Part shown: positions 62,404 to 64,000 of the stretch, piece after piece
Numbering within the stretch: the stretch's first letter is position 1
Layout: each line of letters starts with the position of its first letter
Origin: Idiomarina seosinensis_A
GTDB lineage: Bacteria; Pseudomonadota; Gammaproteobacteria; Enterobacterales; Alteromonadaceae
Reading direction: 5' to 3'
Assembly (NCBI RefSeq): GCF_044797955.1
Contig: NZ_CP085211.1
Location: 1,550,001-1,614,000 of the forward strand
DNA length: 64,000 bases
Made by a program: the position numbers and the translations under genes
The notes under the pieces: generated by a model
What the model saw: only the letters and a program-made list of their open reading frames with translations
The model's database searches: none
Told to the model about the DNA's origin: nothing

Positions 62404-62877
62404 ATGACCAACACAAAAACAGTTCATCTTTATACTGACGGCTCGTGTCTGGGCAACCCTGGTCCCGGCGGTTACGGTGCCGTTATCGAATACAATGGCC
62501 ACGTTAAAGAATTGAGTCAGGGCTTTCGTTGCACCACCAATAACCGCATGGAAATGATGGCCTGTATTGAGGGCCTGAAAGTATTAAAGCGAAGTTGTGA
62601 GATCATTATCACCACCGATAGCCAGTATGTAAAAAATGGTATCGAGCAGTGGATGACAGGCTGGAAGCGAAACGGCTGGAAAACCGCTGCCCGCAAGGCC
62701 GTTAAAAACCAGGATTTATGGCAACAACTTGACCAACAAATACAGTTGCACAAAGTGCGTTGGGACTGGGTTAAAGGACACTCCGGCCACCCTCAAAACG
62801 AGCGCTGTGATGAACTGGCCCGCCAGGCAGCGAGCCGTTCACCAGAAGCAGAGGATGTCGGCTATTGCGCGCCTTAA
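62404..62877 (+). CDS. rnhA: Ribonuclease HI
   Basis: A 157-residue enzyme (E. coli 155) that degrades RNA in RNA-DNA hybrids. The four acidic catalytic residues are visible in YTDGSCLGNPG, NNRMEMMA, ITTDSQYV and NERCDELAR. The basic handle (WKRNGWKTAARKAVKNQ) is present. Its promoter must overlap that of dnaQ in the 53-base gap. Its TAA overlaps the stop of the convergent rhodanese gene within TTAA. Confidence 0.98.
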   Translation: MTNTKTVHLYTDGSCLGNPGPGGYGAVIEYNGHVKELSQGFRCTTNNRMEMMACIEGLKVLKRSCEIIITTDSQYVKNGIEQWMTGWKRNGWKTAARKAVKNQDLWQQLDQQIQLHKVRWDWVKGHSGHPQNERCDELARQAASRSPEAEDVGYCAP

Positions 62878-63272
62878 GCAGTTGGGTCGCCCATTACCAC
62901 CGGACGCTTTTCTTGTTGCCAGGCTTTCATCCCGCCAGCAACGTTGTAAATTTTGTCAAAACCCATCCGTTCCAGGCTCTCTGCTGACAGCGCCGAACGG
63001 CCACCGGTACCGCAAATCAGATACAAGGGTTTATCAGCGATACGCTGTAGCGCATCGTCATAGCCGGCAACATCCGGGTGCTGGTTTAACTGCATTTCCA
63101 GTACGCCGCGGGGCATATTAACCGCCTCACGAATGTGGCCTTGCTGGTATTCTGCCGGCTCACGCACGTCAATAACCCGGGCACCATCGCGGATGGCCTG
63201 CTGCAGCTGTTCAGTCGTTACTTCATTGACATTATTTTTAGCCATTTGGCAAAGTTTCATTGCATCAATCAT
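62874..63272 (-). CDS. Single-domain rhodanese-like protein
   Basis: A 132-residue sulfurtransferase-like protein. The active-site loop is CGTGGRS with Cys87; VIDVREPAEYQQGHIREAVNMP is the conserved structural motif. Such proteins carry sulfane sulfur to acceptors such as cyanide, thiols or biosynthetic enzymes. The ATG has GAGGAG six bases upstream. It sits between the YafS-like gene and rnhA, which are neighbours in E. coli. The YafS-like gene ends ten bases upstream, so the two are likely co-transcribed. Confidence 0.92.
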   Translation of the reverse strand: MIDAMKLCQMAKNNVNEVTTEQLQQAIRDGARVIDVREPAEYQQGHIREAVNMPRGVLEMQLNQHPDVAGYDDALQRIADKPLYLICGTGGRSALSAESLERMGFDKIYNVAGGMKAWQQEKRPVVMGDPTA

Positions 63273-63282
63273 AGGATACTCC

Positions 63283-64000
63283 TCAGTTTCGCTTTAGTGT
63301 TGATGATAGTCTGGTCACCGCCACCGGCTGGCCGGTAAGCGCTGATATCCTTTTAACCTTAGCTGTTGGTAGCTCGATATACACACGTTTGCGTGCCAAA
63401 ATCGCGTAACAAGCGCTAAGTGGTGTTAACTTGCGGCATAACTTTTCGGTCCATGCCGTTTTTTGTTGTTCAGCGGCCGATGTTGCCTCGAGAAACAAAA
63501 AGCGACCGACAAAATAATCGTACTGAACCAGTTCATACCCCAGTAAGGATAGCCAATCTCTCACTCTCAGTGCGGTAAAATAGCGGCCCGCCCAGGGGAG
63601 CGATTTTTTCTTACCCGGTAACCAACCGCTGAGTAACGCTGGACTCAGGGGATTAAACCCGGTCAGTAGCAGATAACCGTCGTCTACCAGTACGCGGTTT
63701 GCTTCGCGTAAGATCTGATGGGGATCACGGCTAAACTCGAGTACAAATGGCATGATCACCTGCTCAACACTGGCGTTTTTTACCGGTAAGTACTCCAGTT
63801 GTGCCTTAATCTGACAATGCCCGCCGGCAACAGAATCAACAACTGGACTCACCTGCAGCACTTTTTGCAGAGTAAATCGGTGGCAATTAAGCTGTTGCGA
63901 TAATGGACCCATTAACAGTGTCGTACCACCTCGCAACCGACGTCCGTAATCATTGATTAAAGACTGCGTCTGTTCGCGGATAAATTCACCAGAGGCAATA
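63283..64000 (-). CDS. YafS-like SAM-dependent methyltransferase, N-terminus cut by window edge
   Basis: The frame stays open from the TAA at 63283 to the window edge, and codons beyond the TTG at 63936 (reading SGEFIREQTQSLINDYGRRL) look coding, so the gene starts outside the window; about 238 residues are visible. It is a class I methyltransferase-like protein. HQILREANRVLVDDGYLL is motif post-I/IV of the fold, and GFNPLSPALL matches E. coli YafS (GFNPIS), as does the location beside rnhA-dnaQ. The substrate is unknown, and the SAM-binding glycine loop is not obvious in the visible part. Confidence 0.85.
   Translation of the reverse strand, partial: IASGEFIREQTQSLINDYGRRLRGGTTLLMGPLSQQLNCHRFTLQKVLQVSPVVDSVAGGHCQIKAQLEYLPVKNASVEQVIMPFVLEFSRDPHQILREANRVLVDDGYLLLTGFNPLSPALLSGWLPGKKKSLPWAGRYFTALRVRDWLSLLGYELVQYDYFVGRFLFLEATSAAEQQKTAWTEKLCRKLTPLSACYAILARKRVYIELPTAKVKRISALTGQPVAVTRLSSTLKRN

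Overview
The window reads as a typical stretch of chromosome from a marine gammaproteobacterium, most likely order Alteromonadales and plausibly the Idiomarina group. This is an inference from gene content and synteny: a yafS-rnhA/dnaQ block, dnaE-accA-tilS, a FadE with an N-terminal membrane segment, a TIGR03503-type protein, AstE, two AbgT-family transporters, a three-gene branched-chain 2-oxoacid dehydrogenase operon, and a gamma-type tmRNA. No species-diagnostic marker such as rRNA is present. Base composition looks even, and I see no phage, integron, IS element, CRISPR array or toxin-antitoxin module.

Layout. 1-3848: the end of a heavy-metal-type RND efflux operon (adaptor tail, CusA/CzcA-like pump, DUF3240 protein). 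3857-9077: DUF502 protein, a diguanylate cyclase, a secreted M24 peptidase, a small membrane protein and a sirtuin. 9093-13212 (minus strand): Tag-like glycosylase, APC permease, an unknown helical protein, a two-lobed retropepsin-like protein, ArfB and a small acidic protein. 13331-20364: DUF748 protein, an HBM-type chemoreceptor and a periplasmic-sensor GGDEF-EAL protein. 20432-20790: tmRNA (tag ANDDNYALAA). 20890-27920: ElbB, an old-yellow-enzyme oxidoreductase, PurM-PurN, a DUF3108 protein and FadE. 28036-36875: two AbgT transporters around NadN-like nucleotidase, a 2-oxoglutarate oxygenase and RNase HII, then an SDR, a VOC protein and an EamA transporter. 36872-37026: a cluster of GTAG-headed REP-like palindromes. 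37023-42680: BCKDH E1alpha-E1beta-E2, AstE and DUF599. 42790-49282: an HAE1-type RND pump with adaptor, and a CPA2 antiporter. 49459-59836: a diguanylate cyclase, TilS, AccA, DnaE, NDH-2 and an M3 peptidase lipoprotein. 60043-60245: two identical tRNA-Asp genes. 60384-64000: TIGR03503-type protein, DnaQ, RNase HI, rhodanese and a YafS-like methyltransferase cut by the window edge.

How the genes fit together. Lipid and branched-chain amino-acid catabolism is represented by FadE and the BCKDH operon. Each has a palindrome in its promoter region that resembles a known regulator site (FadR-like, LiuR-like). Three c-di-GMP proteins and one chemoreceptor point to surface/motility control. Housekeeping functions are replication (DnaE, DnaQ, RNase HI and HII), translation quality control (tmRNA, ArfB, TilS), purine synthesis and fatty-acid initiation (AccA). 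Genes are tightly packed, and several convergent pairs overlap at their stop codons.

Novelty. I found no clear undescribed multi-gene system. The best leads are the REP-like cluster whose GTAG heads supply the stop codons of both flanking genes, the promoter palindromes of bkd and fadE, an apparent AUU start for the sirtuin, and unusual active-site substitutions in TilS.
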